The notes: generated from the sequence alone by a model not told the origin. A DNA stretch of 64,000 nt from Talpa occidentalis (GCF_014898055.3 NW_023601104.1:76677106-76741105); one strand, 5' to 3'. Counted from the stretch's first letter, positions 49,136 through 61,916 are shown. Program-made: numbers and translations.

Positions 49136-49778
49136 TTTATTGTATATGTGAATTTTCTTTGGACTTATCAACTTACTGATATGGAATAATTGGAGGCTGG
49201 GAGGAGCACTGTGATTGGCCGAATTATTTGGTTACATTTTACCTAGGGGAATATTAGAATGCAAGACATAAATCAGGTATAGAGCTATTGAAAACTCAAA
49301 TACAAGAGGACTCTTGAAAAATTCTTCAGCCATTCAAATGAGAGCATATACAGCTTTTTTGTATATGCATTTTATGTATTTATACATATGATATAAACAA
49401 TATATGTTCTTTAAATCTATGGAGAGATTGTATTTAGAAAATTAAATCATTTGTATAAAGTTTGTGAAGTTTCAACTTTTTCTTCCTGGTTTTTTTTTTT
49501 TCTTCCTGGAACTGATTCTTGTCATCTCTAAAATGATAAATACTGAACTTAGGCTATTTCTTGAGGTCCTTGAGTCATTTCCTTTCTGATGATTTGAAAA
49601 ATATTTTAAAGATCAATGTAAACAAAATTTAGCTACTATGACTGCAACTGAACTTTTCGTATTTCCTAAAGTTTTAATTGATTTAGTAAAGTTACTGTAT
49701 TATGAATTAGCAATTAGACATGATTATTTTTATTAATGTTTTCTGTGTCTTTTAAAAGTTTTAAAAACTTTAAAAGTT
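49136..49778. other. PCNX1 intron 1, nothing recognised
   Basis: AT-rich. No exon or clear repeat was recognised. Confidence 0.4.
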
Positions 49779-50016
49779 TTTTTTTTAAAGTTTTATTTAT
49801 TTATGCATACAAGAGCTGGGTGCAGGGGCTAAAAGGATTCACCAGATACAGCGTGGGGAGCAGAGCAGGCAGATCTACTGTAATAGACTGCTGAGGGGAG
49901 CAGCAGGAGAGACAAAGAGGTCTGCTGAGCTAGGTCTGCTGTTAGCTCCCTGGCTGGGGATCAAACTCATGCTTCATAGTGCTGAGACTTAACCCCTTGT
50001 GCCACCAGAGAGTCCC
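49779..50016 (-). mobile_element. tRNA-derived SINE, older subfamily
   Basis: Antisense, with a partly duplicated internal segment around GGTCTGCTGAGCTAGGTCTG. Flanking AAAAGTTT on both sides may be the duplication. Confidence 0.88.
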
Positions 50017-50459
50017 TTAAAGGGAAAAGTTTGATGAATAGTGCATGGTCTCTGTTGACCTATATTCTGTTACTTTTCTGATCAACATTTTCAATATTTA
50101 GTATCAAGGTTAATATAACTATTACCATAATTGACTGTGGTACAGATACAGCTTTTATCTCTTTTATGTCAGCTATTATAAATTAAGGATACACTGTTCA
50201 AAGGTGCCTTACAAATAAAACTTCCAAGAAAGCAGCCAGGTTTGTCAACTTGTAGAAAAGCTTGTGAATTTACAAAAATGGCAATTGATCCCTAAAATAT
50301 TTTAGTTTCATTTGTTAAAGATGGAATATTTTCTGCTCTTTGACTAATTACCAGAAATGTTTTGATTTCTTTTCCAGCCTTTGAATACACAGATTTAACC
50401 ATGTGGTTTGCTTTCTCTAGCTAACTTTACTGAGAGTTAAATTTTTCCAATATTTTTAA

Positions 50460-51010
50460 TGAGAATTTTCATGTAGAAGAGTGGAAAGAAATATACCCAT
50501 CACCTAGATTCTATAATTTTTTTAATCCCATCTTTCTGTTTGTACACCCTGCTGTCAAGAGCTTATTTTTTAGAGGGATGGGTGTTAAATAGGTTAAAGA
50601 CATCAGAACACCACTAAGATAGTCCAACATGTATCATTCTAAAGGGAACAAATCTGAAGTGAATCATTGGGTGAATTTTGACAAATGCATATACCTGTGC
50701 GGGGTAAACCCATTATCGCATACAATTTTAGTTTCATGCCAGAGAGTTCCTGCTTGCTCTTCCCAGTCAAGCCTCTCACCCTTGTTCTGATTTTTTCCCT
50801 CATCATATATAATAGATTAGTTTAGCCTGCTCTAGAGCTTCATATAAATGGAATCATGTAGCACATACTTGGTGTAAGTTTTTTACTCAACATGTTTTTG
50901 AAATTCATCCATGTTATTATGTATATCAGTATCTTGTTCCTTCTTATTTTGGAGCAGTATTCCTTTGATGTTTATACTCCAGTTTATTCATTGTTTTCCA
51001 TTTTTCTGTA
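50460..51010 (-). mobile_element. Old L1 (L1M) fragment, antisense
   Basis: AAATTCATCCATGTTATTAT, TTGGAGCAGTATTCCTTTGA and CCAGTTTATTCATTG are antisense L1 ORF2 end motifs. Confidence 0.6.
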
Positions 51011-51449
51011 GGTGAGGACCTCTCTAGTTTTTGACTTTAAAGTAAAAGGCGTCATTCCAGCATGAGGGGAGGTTTTATTAGAACTCATAGAATCTGAAAA
51101 ACTTTGTTGAATATAAAAAAAAATTCCCAAATAAAACCCAAGTTTTAATTGAAAATAATAATTGCATACTTCATTCACTTAATTTTACTAGTTTTTAATA
51201 CTGTACTTTGATCAATATTTAGATTTTTCTCTTTTGTCAGTGCAGTAGAACCTTGCTGTTTACATATATGCTACATAAGAAATTGTTGAACATTTGAGTA
51301 ACCAAAGTATATTTGGAGCTTATAAATATGTAATATTCTTCCTTACAAAAATGGACATAAAAAGGTTATACTGTTTTATAAGTCTCATTTCATTTGACTG
51401 TGAATTGTGAATGTTTCCATGTGTGAAACAAAAGTAACAGTTTTAATAG

Positions 51450-51640
51450 TTCTGTAGTAGGCCAGAATATGGATGTGTAACAGTGTATCTAATCATTTTC
51501 CTGGCATTAGTTGTGTAGGTTGTAACTTTTAGCTATGCAGAAAACACTGGGGTGAGTATTCTCAAAGTTCAATCTCTACACTAGTCTTTTATACAAATTC
51601 CTAGAAGTAGACTTGTTGGATTAAAGGATATCTACATTTT
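51450..51640 (-). mobile_element. Old L1 fragment, antisense
   Basis: ACAAATTCCTAGAAGTAGAC then TTGTTGGATTAAAGGATATC match the antisense ORF2 segment following the previous fragment, so these may be one element. Confidence 0.5.
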
Positions 51641-53399
51641 TCTTTGATAATCATTATTTTAGAAACATTAAGTGAATCTTTATACTTAGAATGCTGTTGA
51701 GAGAATTAGAAATTGGTAGATAGCAATGCTGGATTCCTGAGAAGGTAAAATAGGTTTGTGCTTCAGTGAACAGGGGTATGTGTCATTTTTAGAAAGGAGA
51801 AAGAAAGGAGGTAAGGGTGAATGCTGATAGAAGGGATAAGTTGGTGGTAAAGTTGATATGGGATACTTTATGATTTATGTAATGTCCTTCCTGTAGAAAG
51901 TGTTTTCTATTGAGAGTTGAGTAGGGAGGTGATGATATTCAGGGTTTGAGGAAGATCTCAAGAATGTAACATGCAGCCCTTATTTTTGGAGTGTGGGAAA
52001 GTGACTATGAAAGGCTAGTAGAATTGCCAGGCAACTCTGAGGGTACTGTTAAGATTGGAGAATATGAATTTGGAGTATTGAAGAGAATTGCTCAGGAGAG
52101 AAATTGGGGCTAAAATTTACTTGGAAGTTATCAGTATAAATGAGGATATTTGAGCCACAGAGTAGATATGATTTGGAAAGATGGCATAATTCACTAGAAA
52201 ATGAATTAGACAAGAACTCCAATGCCCAATGTCAACTTAAAAAGTTAAAAATCTATAAGGAGACTAGAAAGATTAGAGGAACATGTACAGAAGCCCCGGA
52301 AGAGTATTTTGAAAAGAAGAAAGTGGTCAAAAATGCCAAAATATCCTTCATAAAGGTAGTACTAAATTAAATTGCTATCCAATAGTATTGAGAGTGCTTG
52401 TCTTCCTACCTCTACTCAGCACTTTCCATACCCAAAAGGGCTTTATTGTTGTGAATTCCTTATTCTGTGGAATGTTTAATAAAACTCAGTGAAATCCTAT
52501 TTGTGATAACAGGCAGAATTTCTCTAAATTCTTTTACTTTCTAATACTTTTTAATTCAAACTTTTTTTAGTCCAAATTAAGGATGTTTACTGTACCAACT
52601 TATATCACATAAAAACTTTCATCTGATTTTTTTCTGTAGTCTGTACTTAGGTAATTTTCACAGTAGGCAAGTGATATATGAGCAGAAATCTTTCTTTGAA
52701 AGGAGACTGCTCCTTTCTGTTATATAATCTGAGTTCAGTCAGATTGTTTTCTTGTATCCCTTGTAAAATGGGGAGGGTGGAGAATTATTTTGTAGGTGCA
52801 CTGAGACATCTGGGACACCCAGAAGAGTAACATTAGAGTAAGTTAAATAAGCTATAGAATAGCATAGACTAAGTGTCAGAAAAAGGCACATTGCAACAAA
52901 AATTTTGTAGTTTTTACTACTGTTGACTTCTTTAGCATTTAGATGAATTTTGCCACCTCACAGTGAAATAAGTAGCTACTGATTCCGATTCCTTTGCTGG
53001 TCCCTTCAAAAGTTGACTGCTTCCATTGGTGGGATTGTAACAGGCCTTCCTTTTCTTTATCATTAGAAACTGTTGGGTTGCATCTGCTATAACTTACACC
53101 ATTGGTGCTAGTCTCTGTTGCTCTGTGTTATGATAAGAAAGAAAAGAAAACCTAGGGAAAAGCAAACCATTTCCTTTTGAGATTTTAAGGGGGGACAAAG
53201 TCCTGTTCTGTATGTAGGGCTTTGTACAAACCAAATAGAATGCTGAGTGCCAACTGCCCCAAGAATAGACAGGAAGATTAGTCACTAATTTGAGAAGCTT
53301 GAATCATGTATCTGGCTGTTTTCCTTTTCCTACCCCTCCTCACTCCCTGAGTGTTGTCTAGACATAAACTAAACAGATAAAACCACGATAGTTCTCTTT
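51641..53399. other. PCNX1 intron 1, nothing recognised
   Basis: No exon or clear repeat. A 76-codon frame at 52,140-52,370 has no family resemblance. Confidence 0.4.
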
Positions 53400-53729
53400 A
53401 AAACTTCACATTTTGAAATAATTTTAGGTTTACAGAGAAGTTGCAAAAATAGTAGAGTTCTTGTATATCATTTATCCAGCTTCCTCTAATATTAAAATCT
53501 TACATAACCAGGTGGATTTTTCAAAGTTAAGAAATTAACATTGCTAAAGAACTATTAACAAGTTACAAACTTTGGATTTCATCAGTTTTTCCACTATAGT
53601 CTTTCTGTTTTCAGGATCCTTTCCAGGATACTAGATTGCATTTAGTATCATCGTCTTCAATACAGTTTTCTTACTATTTTCCATTATCTTTCCAGGACTG
53701 TTTAAGGAATTTTACAGTTTATAAAACTT
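53400..53729 (-). mobile_element. Old L1 (L1ME-like) 3' region, antisense
   Basis: TTTACAGAGAAGTTGCAAAA, ATCTTACATAACCAGGTGGA and TCCTTTCCAGGATACTAGAT match the antisense 3' UTR of ancient L1ME. Confidence 0.7.
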
Positions 53730-53744
53730 TATAAAATGTGTTTA

Positions 53745-54025
53745 TTTTATTTTTTTTTTTTAAATATTTATCTATTTATGTATACAAGAGCTGGGGTACA
53801 GGCCAGAGATGCGGGGGGTGGGGGTTAAGAGGATTCACCAAAGACAGAGTGGGGAGCAAAACAGGCAGACTGACCGAAATACACTGCTGAGGGGAGCAGC
53901 TGGCAAGCCAGGAGAGGTCGGCTTTGCCATGTGGGTTGCTCTCTGGCCAGACGGGGATCGAACTGCAGAGGCTGCGGATTGCCTCATAGTGTGATGCTTA
54001 ACCCCTTGCGCCACCAGGGAGGCTC
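53745..54025 (-). mobile_element. tRNA-derived SINE, older subfamily
   Basis: Antisense full-length. Duplication TATAAAATGTGTTT beginning at 53,730 and 54,026. Confidence 0.94.
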
Positions 54026-54089
54026 TATAAAATGTGTTTTATTAAAAAAAAAAATGTTTTATATTGAATCATACATTGACCGTTAACTT

Positions 54090-54365
54090 GTTGGGCTATT
54101 TTAAAATTGAGACATTTAAATAAACTAAGCAAAAGAACAGACAAAACCAAGCCAGAACACAAACCCTTGGAATCTGACTGCAGAACTGAGGTTACCAGAG
54201 AGGAGGTGGGCAGAGAAAAGTAGGGGGTCTAGTGGACTATCATGTTACTTGTATTTTCATGATGGGTATGGTATGTCAATAGCCTTTTAAAGAGCTATGA
54301 ATCTGTATTCCTAAAACTTACAGTGCTGTAAGCCAGTATTACCTGAATCTAATATACATGTATAT
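54090..54365 (+). mobile_element. Old L1 3' UTR fragment
   Basis: GAGGTTACCAGAGAGGAGGT and ACCTGAATCTAATATACATG resemble the 3' UTR of older L1 in sense. Confidence 0.55.
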
Positions 54366-55034
54366 AAAAAATAAGCTTATAATTGAAAACTTTTCCATCA
54401 AAGTAAGCAGAATGATGTCATGTAGACATTTAATAGCCCCCAAATTTTTAACACAGTGGTAAGCATGTAACAGGAGAGTAGTGAATATTTGTGGGGTGAT
54501 TCATTTATCCCCCCAATAAAATAAAATTGAAATATTTTACATATGAAGAATTGTATGAAGTGAAATGATTCTAAAGATGAAAAAAACTTCAGAGCTCATG
54601 GAATAGTGGACCCCCTCATGTTTTAGCTTCCCTTATAATGCTGTTTTTTTTAAATTTATAAATTAGAGGCAATGAGACAAATATACAACCATATTACAAG
54701 GTAGAGATGACTAATCCCTTATGTGTCATAAAGTGTTCATCAGTTGGAAAGAAGATGCAGTTATTTCCTAGAAGACTTTATGCAGAGGATAATTTATACA
54801 TTTAAAACATTTACTGTGTGCCAGGCACTGTGGTAGGTCCTATTGTGGAGGGACCTTTATGAGTTTTGTTATTTGTGTTGGAACAGCATTACCCAGAATC
54901 TTCCCACCAGGCAGATGAGTGTTTGTTCTGGGGGAAAGGTTGTTAGTTAAACAAATAAATGTTTTTGGGTATAGTATATGTATGTTCCTGCTGTCAAGTA
55001 CCTTGTAATATATCCAACATGTTAAGGCTTTGTT
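54366..55034. other. PCNX1 intron 1, only a MIR/L2 trace
   Basis: TTTACTGTGTGCCAGGCACT at about 54,809 is an antisense MIR or L2 end. Otherwise nothing was recognised. Confidence 0.45.
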
Positions 55035-55040
55035 AGTGAA

Positions 55041-55634
55041 TTTTTTTTTAAAAAGATTTATTTATGCATAGAAGTACTGGGTGTAGGCTCGAGGTGCACG
55101 GGATGAGAGGATTCACCAGAGACAGAGCGGGGAACAGAACAGGCAGACTGACGAAATACACTGCTGAGGGGAGCAGCGGGCGAGATAGGAGAGGTCTGTT
55201 GTGCCATGTGGGTAGCTCCCTGGCCGGGAATGGAACTCATGCCTCAGTGGCCTCAGTGGCTGGTGATAGCTTGACAGTATGAGACTTTATTTTTATTTAT
55301 TTATTTTTAAAGATTTATTTATGTATAGAAGAGCTGGGGTATAGGCCAGAGGTGTGGGGTGGGGAATGTGTGTGAGAGGATTCGCCAGAGATTGAGTGGG
55401 GAATGAACAGGCAGACTGACCAAAATACACTGCTGAGAGGAGCCACGGGTGAGACAGGAGAGGTCTGCCTCGCCATGTGGGTTTCTCCCTGGCCAGCCGG
55501 GGATCGAACTCTGGGATTGAACTCGTGCTGCAGTGGCTGTAGATAGCTTCATAGTGCTGAGACTTAACCCTTTGCACCACCAGGGAGGCCCCATGATAGC
55601 ATGAGACTTTAACCCCTGTGCCACCATGGAGGCC
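55041..55634 (-). mobile_element. tRNA-derived SINE, older subfamily, split by another SINE
   Basis: The tail and body lie at 55,041-55,289 and the head (CCACCATGGAGGCCC) at 55,592-55,634, with a second SINE inserted between. The flanks AGTGAATTTTTTTT and AGTGTATTTTTTTT suggest its own duplication. Confidence 0.88.
55290..55591 (-). mobile_element. tRNA-derived SINE nested in a SINE
   Basis: Antisense full-length. Duplicated host sequence ATGAGACTTTA at 55,279-55,289 and 55,601-55,611 (right copy with a small rearrangement next to it). Confidence 0.9.
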
Positions 55635-55645
55635 CTCAGTGTATT

Positions 55646-55679
55646 TTTTTTTTAAAGATTGATTTATCTATTCGTTTGT

Positions 55680-55723
<44 letters not shown>

Positions 55724-55747
55724 TTATTCATTCATTCATTCATGCAT

Positions 55748-55790
<43 letters not shown>

Positions 55791-56038
55791 TACAAGCACT
55801 GGGTACAGTCAGAAGCACAGGAGGGTGAGAGAATTCACCAGAGCCAGAGTGGGGAGCAGAGCAGGCAGAAGGACCAAAGTACACTGCTGAGGGGAGCAGT
55901 GGGCGGCAGGAGAGGTCTGCACGCCATGTGGGACCCTCGTCCGGTGGCCGGGGAGCAGCCGGGGATCAAACTGGCGCTGCAGAGGCTGCAGGCAGCTTCG
56001 CAACCCAGCGTTCAACCGCTGCGCCACCGGGGAGGCCC
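55646..56038 (-). mobile_element. tRNA-derived SINE, younger subfamily, with microsatellite tail
   Basis: Antisense. Near-perfect duplication CTCAGTGTATT (55,635-55,645) and CTCAATGTATT (56,039-56,049). Its tail has expanded into tetranucleotide repeats. Confidence 0.93.
55680..55793. repeat. Compound tetranucleotide microsatellite (ATCT)n(TTCA)n(TTTA)n
   Basis: About ten ATCT units, then four or five TTCA/TTCATGCA units, then about eleven TTTA units. It has grown from the SINE A-rich tail and is likely length-variable. Confidence 0.93.
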
Positions 56039-56049
56039 CTCAATGTATT

Positions 56050-57325
56050 ATTTTTAACTTCTTGGAATGTTACTTATGTCCATAATATTACTGTTTTTGG
56101 TAAGTATATGGAAAGGTTAAAAGAAAGGATGTAAAAATAGTTAAGAAAAACCAAAATCAATCAATAATCATTTGATTTATTTATGCCACAATATATATTA
56201 CAAATGAAGTATCACAAATGATCTCCACCAAGTATCACAGACCTTAAGCCAAAACCCAACTGAACTTTGAAGGGGAAAAAGGAGGGCATGTTTTCTTTCT
56301 TTCTTTTTTTTTTTTTTTTTTAAGGTTAGTAATCAAATCCTCAATTTAAATATTATTTTAGTGAGAATGAATGTGGCTAATCTAAAATATCAAAAAATCT
56401 TACTATTTTTCAGTCTCTTGTGCCTTAGCAATATTAAAGTATACTGTATATGGCTTTGAATAAAATAATATTTTTCCAATTTCTTAATATGAAGATATAA
56501 AAATTTATAAGAAAGTTGAAAGAATGTGAATGCTACACATACATACACATAGAGTCTGACTTAATTGAAAGTATCTTGCAAATTTCCCTCTCATTGTTGC
56601 TTTGCCTTTGATTTGGTGATCTTACATAATTATAGACAAACATTTATAACATTTTTATCCACATCATTATGCAGTGTCAGTGTTACTCAAGTTTTCATTG
56701 TGTATTTTGGTTTTCTTTTTTATTAAAGATGTATCTGTAGGTAAAAGTTTAAGTACCATCACAAAATGCGCCATGTGACTATACTATTCTAGGCATTAAC
56801 ATGTCCCTTTAGCTAATTATAACTATGTATTTTTGTTTACTAATAGGGATGAAAAGAATTAGAATTTGTTGTGGGATGGTTGCAGACTGTATGCCCTCCA
56901 CTTTTCTGCTCATTCTGGGTCACTGCTCACCTCTTCCTTCTCGTGTAGCAAAATGCGTATCACTACACATGCTAGAGTGAAACTTACGTAGGGATAATTC
57001 TGAATTTGCTTTTTCTTCCTCCTACACCTCTTCCACTCTTCCTTCTTAAAGGAAGTTATTCACAACTTTGGAATATCATTAGGAATTCTTTTATATTCCT
57101 AATGTGTGTGTCATGCTACTCCACTTCAGAATCACTGGCCTATTGCATAGGACCCAGGCTTCTACACGGGTGAGACATGCAACAGAGCTGTCAAAAAGAA
57201 ATGGCCACCTCATAACTGACCATTAGATTACTTGAGATCCTAGTTTGCTCCACTTCAATAAATCAATATCTGGGCATGGGTATTTTGGAAAAGCCACTCC
57301 CCCTAAGTATCCCAGTAAAAAAAAT
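56050..57325. other. PCNX1 intron 1, possible old antisense L1 near the left, otherwise nothing
   Basis: A poly-T/poly-A tract lies at 56,306-56,322. AAGAAAGTTGAAAGAATGTG at about 56,510 is faintly like antisense L1ME. Confidence 0.4.
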
Positions 57326-57395
57326 TCATAGGGTGGTTCTCTTGCACACATGAAGTTCATTCATAGGGTGGTTCTCTTGCACACATGAAGTTCAT
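57326..57395. repeat. Perfect 35-bp tandem duplication
   Basis: The 35-bp unit from TCATAGGGTGGTTCTCTTGC to ATGAAGTTCAT occurs twice head to tail without a mismatch. Confidence 0.95.
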
Positions 57396-57739
57396 GGTCA
57401 CTATCCTGAGAGGTCTTAATCTTTGTGAAATTTGTGAATATCGGAAAACACTATTTTCCTATTTGGGTTGCTGGTTTAACTCTCTTCCTTCTTTTCAGCA
57501 GCGAATAAATTGCTAATAACTTTGATTCTGGCTTTAGTGGAGATTTATGGTACTGATAAGAATAATGTGTTCATATATAAAGCTTTTTACCCAGTATAGT
57601 ATATTTCTTGGGCATTTCACCCTACAGTTAAAAAAAAAAAAAACCCATGATTTTTTTAATCATGAAAATAATACTAGCTATATATGTTGTTCCAGGCAGT
57701 ACTCATGTAGCTACAGTTCAAAATAAAAATATATAGAGT

Positions 57740-59470
57740 CCAAGGTAAAAGTCTAAAATAAACCAAACAATGCTGTGGTATTTCTGTGGCGCACATTTGT
57801 GTGTTTAAGATTTTACATGTGGGAGTTTATAGCGTAAGTATCTAGAGAATAAATTGTTATATCAAAGAGTATGCATGTTTAAAATTAAATTGAATATTGC
57901 CAAATTACACCTCAAAAAGATTTCACCAGTTCGTACTCTCACCAGTGTTCAAAAGGTTCTGTTTTCTTTTGATTCTAATCAACATTGGTTATTATGAACC
58001 TTTTCCATTGTGACTGTAAAATGATACCGTGTTTTATTTTGTGTTTTTTTAATGATGGAAGTTCTTTGAGTATCTTTTCATATTCTTACTGCACTGATGC
58101 TTTTTCTTTTAACTGCTTTTGTTATCCTTTGTCCTTTTTTTGAAAGTCTTGTTGACTGAGTGCCTATTGAGAATCCTTTGTATATATAAAAATTAGCTCT
58201 TAGTCATGTATTAGATTTTCTTCCTAATTTGTCTTTTAACTTTATGATTTTTTTATTACATAAATTTAGCATTTTCAGTAGCCACATTTACCAAAACTGA
58301 TAGACCTTTTATATTTTAGCCCACTTGGAATTTTATTAAAAGTTTAGAAAATTTCCTGTTTTTGTCTAATAATTTTAAAATTTGGTAATTTAAATTTGGT
58401 GTTAAATTCATGTGGGTTAAAAAAAATTTAACAACTCTAAAGGGTGGTGAAAAGTTGCCCTTTTTTAGCAGCCCACCATCATTCTACAAGAAACCACTGA
58501 ATAGTCTCTTGTGCATCCCACTACAACATACAGCTGCAAATTCAAATGTTTGTCAGGTTTCACCCCACACTATTTTATATATTGGTTTTCCCCTCCTTAA
58601 TGTTTCTTCAACAACTGTCACTACCAAAAGGACTCCTTCAGTTTTTTTAATAGTTGCATACTATTTTATCATGTGGATGTGTTATTTAATCTGCTCACAT
58701 TTGTAGACATTTGCAGCCATTTGCTAACACAAACCATGTCATAATAATTTGTAGTGTCATCTCACCTGTTTCCAGGTGTATTATTAAGATAAATTCCTAG
58801 AAATAAGATGGCTTGGTCAAAGGGTAACCTTATGTAACTTTGAAAATTGCCTTCCAGAGGGGGGGTCCATTTTGTATGTTTTGTAACCAGGTGTGAGTGT
58901 TTGTGCCCATGTGTGTTGCAGCCTCATATATTTCTGCTATTTTCATAGGTAAGAAATAGTGTCTAATTTGCATTTCCCCTGCTTTGAGTTGGGTTGAGCA
59001 GCTTCTCAGAAGCTTAAGGGTCGTCTGTTTTGTTTTTTGTTTTTTTTCTAAGAGCTTTTCTTGTGCTCTGTTCATTTTCTATTAGGTTTTTATTTATTTT
59101 TTAGCTTTTATATTAAGGAGATTAGTCCTTTGTAATATCATTGCAGATATCTAATAGTTTTATATTAGCTCACTTGGGATTTATTTTGCTTTAAGCCATG
59201 TATAAAAGTCTAGCTAAAAAAAAGTTCTTTAGGACAGGCAAATTTTCCCCATCAACCTAATTTATTAAACAACTTCATCTCTTCCTCAGTGCTTTTAAAT
59301 GACACTTTTTCATACTCTAAATTCCCACTTGAATGCACATATTTTTGTAAGCCTAGTTTTATATGTTTATATATTTTTCTTTCCTACTCATTTTCCTTTG
59401 TTATTTATTTTTCATTATTTTGACTTCCTAGCTGTTCATTTCTTCACTTTGTAAAATTTCCCAGGGGCAC
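57740..59470 (-). mobile_element. Ancient L1 (L1M) sequence, antisense
   Basis: Successive segments (CAGTTCGTACTCTCACCAGT, GAGTATCTTTTCATATTC, TTGTTGACTGAGTGCCTATT, then AATTTGCATTTCCCCTGCTT, TTGAGCAGCTTCTCAGAAGC) match antisense L1 ORF2, with part of the region covered twice. So at least two old insertions overlap. No exon was seen. Confidence 0.7.
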
Positions 59471-59559
59471 TATTGAGTTTTTGATTGAAAAGCATTGAAT
59501 TTATGAATTTCTTTGTAAGGGGAATTCAGTATATTTGTAGTGCCAAGTTAAGGTACTCT

Positions 59560-59837
59560 TTTTTTTTTTTTTTTTTTTTAAAGATGTATTTATGCTTACA
59601 AGAGCTGCGGCACAGGCCAGAGATGTGGGGGGTGAGAGGATCCACCAGAGACAGAGTGGGGCACAGAACAGACAGATTGACTGAAAATACACTGCTGAGG
59701 GGAGCAGCGGGTGAGTCAGGAGAGGTCTGCCTCGCCATGTGGGTTTCTCCTTGGCCAGCTGGGGATTGAACTCGTGCTGCAGTCTGTGGATTGCTTCATA
59801 GAGTGGTTCTTAACTCCTTGCGCCACCAGGGAGGCCC
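59560..59837 (-). mobile_element. tRNA-derived SINE, older subfamily
   Basis: Antisense full-length. Short duplication GTACTCT at 59,553-59,559 and 59,839-59,845. Confidence 0.92.
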
Positions 59838-59854
59838 AGTACTCTCTATTTTTT

Positions 59855-60168
59855 TTTTTTTTTTTATAGAGGCATGTTTTTTATTTATTTATTTGTTTGT
59901 TTGTTCGTTCGTTTTTGTTTATACATGCACTGGGTACAGTCAGAAGCGCGGGAGGGTGAGAGAATTCACCAGAGCCAGAGCGGGGAGCAGAGCAGGCAGA
60001 CAAACGAAGCACACTGCTGAGGAGAGCAGCGGGCGGCAGGAGAGGTCTGCGCGCCATGTGGGACCCTCCTCTGGTGACCGGGGAGCAGCCGGGGATCGAA
60101 CCAGCGCCGCAGAGGTCGCCGGCAGCTTCGCAACCCAGCGCTCAACCGCTGCGCCACTGGGGAGGCCC
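59855..60168 (-). mobile_element. tRNA-derived SINE, younger subfamily
   Basis: Antisense full-length, inserted just at the 5' flank of the preceding SINE. Perfect 17-bp duplication AGTACTCTCTATTTTTT at 59,838-59,854 and 60,169-60,185. Tail holds TTTG/TTCG repeats. Confidence 0.96.
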
Positions 60169-60384
60169 AGTACTCTCTATTTTTTAAGTGTCCCTCCCCT
60201 CAATAGATTTAAAAAAAAAGTTTTCTTCATGTTAACCTTGCACTTTTTCCTTAAGATTATTCTTTGATTTTAATCTCTAGCAATGTAAATGGAACCATGT
60301 TCCTATGTAAAAATGGAAGCATGTTTCCATGTTCTTTCACTCTTCCTTCCTTGCATGTAAGAAAATTACTGAATTTTTTAAAAT

Positions 60385-61060
60385 AAACTTTGTATTTTAT
60401 AATAGTTTAGATTCATAGAAAAGTTGGAAAGATGGTTCAAGGAGATTCCATATATCCTACACCCAATTTCTCCTGTTGTTTACCTCCCTTTACTCTGGTA
60501 CATATGCCACAATCAATGAATCATTATTGATACATCATTATTAAAGTCCATACTTTATTTAGATATATTTAGCTTTTACCTAAGGTCTGTTTTCTGTTCC
60601 AGGATCCATCCTAAGCTATTGATTTTATTTTATTTTGTGACCAGATGCTTTATGGAATTATTCTTTCTATTTTTTTGGTTGATTTTAAAAGGACTTTCAG
60701 ATATGCAATTAATTTGTAAATAACAGTTTCAACTTCTTTCCAATATTTATACATTTTTCTCTTGTTGCTTTGCATGGTGCTTTGCACACCAGCATTAAGT
60801 GATGCTGAGAATATGGACAGTCTTGTCTTATTTCCTACTTTAATGGTAATTCTAGTGTTCTACCATTAAGCACACTCACTTTTTCTTCGAAATATAAATG
60901 TCTGTCCATTTTCCAATGACTTATGCTCCTTGACTGTCAGACTAATACTTTTGTGTATTGAGTTTCAACAAATCTCACCTACTTCACTTCTTTATTACAA
61001 TTCATCTTTGGTTCTACTGAAACATACCTACTTACAGGTCATTTGTTTGCTAATCTTAGT
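60385..61060 (-). mobile_element. Ancient L1 (L1ME/L1M), antisense
   Basis: GATTCATAGAAAAGTTGGAA, CTACACCCAATTTCTCCTGT and TTCTGTTCCAGGATCCATCC mark an antisense 3' region; from about 60,650 a segment like antisense ORF2 follows. Confidence 0.65.
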
Positions 61061-61099
61061 TTTGTTATAGATGGTTTAACATTATTAAAAGCATCAAGT

Positions 61100-61245
61100 A
61101 GTTATTGTACTATTATATGTCCATGCACCATCTCCTTTTAGGTTTTCTCATTTAATCCTCATCATAACTCAGAGCCCTTGAAACAAAGATACTGTTACTT
61201 GTCTCCATTTTACAGATGAGGAAACAGGTGCCTAGAAGTAAACCT
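61100..61245 (-). mobile_element. MIR SINE
   Basis: CTCATTTAATCCTCATCATA and CCATTTTACAGATGAGGAAA are antisense MIR core motifs. Confidence 0.85.
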
Positions 61246-61903
61246 CACCCTCAGGGTTATTCTGATTGCTTCTGCCATTTCTTCTCTTTGACCTCAGGAC
61301 CACAATTATAGTTACCCTCCTCCATGTCCCTCAAGATTCCTTTCTGATTAAAGCCTACTTCTGTGATTGATTTGAGTATCCCTTGATCTTTTTCAAGACA
61401 TACTCTGAATCTAGACCTCTCAGCTGCCCTTCTCATCACCATCTAATTATAGTCTTAATCCTGGCTCCCCCTTTTGACCAGCATTATGATGTGAAAACCG
61501 TGAAAGTCCATTATAAAGGACAGTTCTCCCAGGGATTTTATTATAGTTCTCACATTTTCTTAAAGTGAGATAATTTGTCTCCTTATTTTGGAGGGAGGGG
61601 CTAGTTAGTTTTGTTCTATGGCATTCATTATAAATGGACTTTATTAAACTTTAATATCCTTTCACTTATTAGTCTAATGTGGAGTTCTTTCCCAGTCGGG
61701 TTTATATAAAATACTATTTCCTTCGTTACAGTGCTGTTGCTATTATTATGTCCCCCTTCACCCCAGTTATAGAGATGCAGCATTTGGAGTCTGCTTATAT
61801 TCTGTCCATTTCAATTTATTATCAACAAAATTTGAAAGTGTAGTTCTTATGAACATGTAAATAACAACGGAAGCAATTGCTGTCACTTAGTTGCATTTTT
61901 AAA
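61246..61903. other. PCNX1 intron 1, nothing recognised
   Basis: No exon or clear repeat was recognised. Confidence 0.4.
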
Positions 61904-61916
61904 GGGCTAGAAAATT

